From Candidatus Stercoripulliclostridium merdigallinarum (GTDB lineage: Bacteria; Bacillota; Clostridia; Christensenellales; DTU072), in the NCBI GenBank assembly GCA_018714575.1, contig DVNF01000014.1:1-6061 (forward strand): a stretch of 6,061 nt of DNA. The letters are read 5' to 3'. The notes below the pieces were generated by a model. It did no database searches and was not told the origin of the DNA. It worked only from the letters and a program-made list of their open reading frames with translations. Both the position numbers and the translations under genes were made by a program. Positions 5,967 to 6,061 of this stretch are shown here, one piece after another (within the stretch, counting starts at the first letter, position 1; each line of letters opens with the position of its first letter).

Positions 5967-6014
5967 ATGGGCGTATTAAGAAATATTTTCCAAATCGCAG
6001 AGGGTGTAAAATAG
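5967..6014 (+). CDS. Possible 15-residue peptide ORF
   Basis: ATG 5967 opens 15 codons, MGVLRNIFQIAEGVK, ending in TAG. TAAGG at 5954-5958 lies 8 bases before the start, good spacing for a ribosome binding site. Hydrophobic residues at 3, 4, 7, 8, 10, 11 and 14 fall on one helical face, so the peptide would be an amphipathic helix. It could be a leader peptide for a gene beyond the edge, a small membrane-active peptide, or chance. After the TAG the frame stays open to the window end (GILLDKFADGWYNKK), which is not statistically striking over 16 codons. No homology is claimed. Confidence 0.3.
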   Translation: MGVLRNIFQIAEGVK

Positions 6015-6024
6015 GGAATTTTGC

Positions 6025-6053
6025 TTGATAAGTTTGCTGACGGGTGGTATAAT
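6025..6053 (+). promoter_or_regulatory. Near-consensus extended -10 sigma-A promoter
   Basis: The -35 TTGATA (6025-6030, five of six matches to TTGACA) is followed by a 17-base spacer and TATAAT (6048-6053). TGG directly before the -10 (6045-6047) gives an extended -10 TGn motif. Transcription would start near 6060 and run rightward out of the window. This is the strongest promoter in the window, so a gene or RNA just beyond the edge is expected. Confidence 0.75.
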
Positions 6054-6061
6054 AAAAAAAA

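Larger units (their letters stand above)
5806..6061. other. Downstream intergenic region to window edge
   Basis: These 256 bases have no long open reading frame. They contain the terminator, a GC-rich hairpin, an A-rich tract (5928-5938), a TATAAT box, a 15-codon ORF and a near-consensus promoter at the right end. The dense arrangement of control-like signals suggests that the next gene starts just past the edge. Confidence 0.6.

Noticed and set aside
6012..6014. TAG recoding (pyrrolysine-like or stop read-through) joining the 15-codon ORF to the downstream frame
   Set aside because: polA and dinB end at TAG at the expected family lengths, so TAG acts as a stop; 16 open codons after it can occur by chance.
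1..6061. Insertion sequences, tRNA or rRNA genes, phage or defence genes
   Set aside because: No transposase motifs, terminal inverted repeats, tRNA-like cloverleaf or phage-type proteins were found in the reading frames or gaps.

Overview
The window looks like a chromosomal segment of a Gram-positive, low-to-moderate GC bacterium, most likely Bacillota of the Clostridia type, possibly an uncultured gut lineage. This rests on AGGAG-type ribosome binding sites, sigma-A-like TATAAT boxes, the polA-coaE gene order, a Pol I remnant whose proofreading site looks degenerate, and a Firmicutes-style DNA polymerase IV. The placement is inferred from gene content and motif style, not from a database search. 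All genes lie on the + strand and use the standard code; TAG and TAA both end genes where the families normally end.

Region 1 (1-3172) is a tight housekeeping and repair cluster. It holds the 3' two-fifths to half of polA (cut by the left edge), then coaE (dephospho-CoA kinase, last step of CoA synthesis), then dinB (translesion polymerase IV). coaE starts 17 bases after polA, and dinB starts inside the last 16 bases of coaE, so the three are probably co-transcribed and coaE-dinB translationally coupled. Two DNA polymerases, one for replication and repair gap filling and one for lesion bypass, thus flank a metabolic kinase.

Region 2 (3173-5805) is a two-gene membrane module with its own likely promoter: lemA followed 17 bases later by a DUF2207-family membrane protein. 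Three things are unusual. The LemA protein has almost none of the family's N-terminal membrane helix. The DUF2207 protein starts with a lipoprotein-type signal (LLSGC). It ends in an Arg-containing glycine tail built on GGGGFR repeats. A good rho-independent terminator follows at 5850-5896.

Region 3 (5806-6061) is short and has no long gene. It holds the terminator, a GC-rich perfect hairpin that could also pair with part of the terminator, a possible 15-codon amphipathic peptide ORF with its own Shine-Dalgarno sequence, and a near-consensus extended -10 promoter about 10 bases from the right edge. Something beyond the window is probably transcribed rightward from there.

Most of the window is ordinary core genome. 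The parts most worth a second look are the atypical LemA/DUF2207 pair and the small right-edge region.
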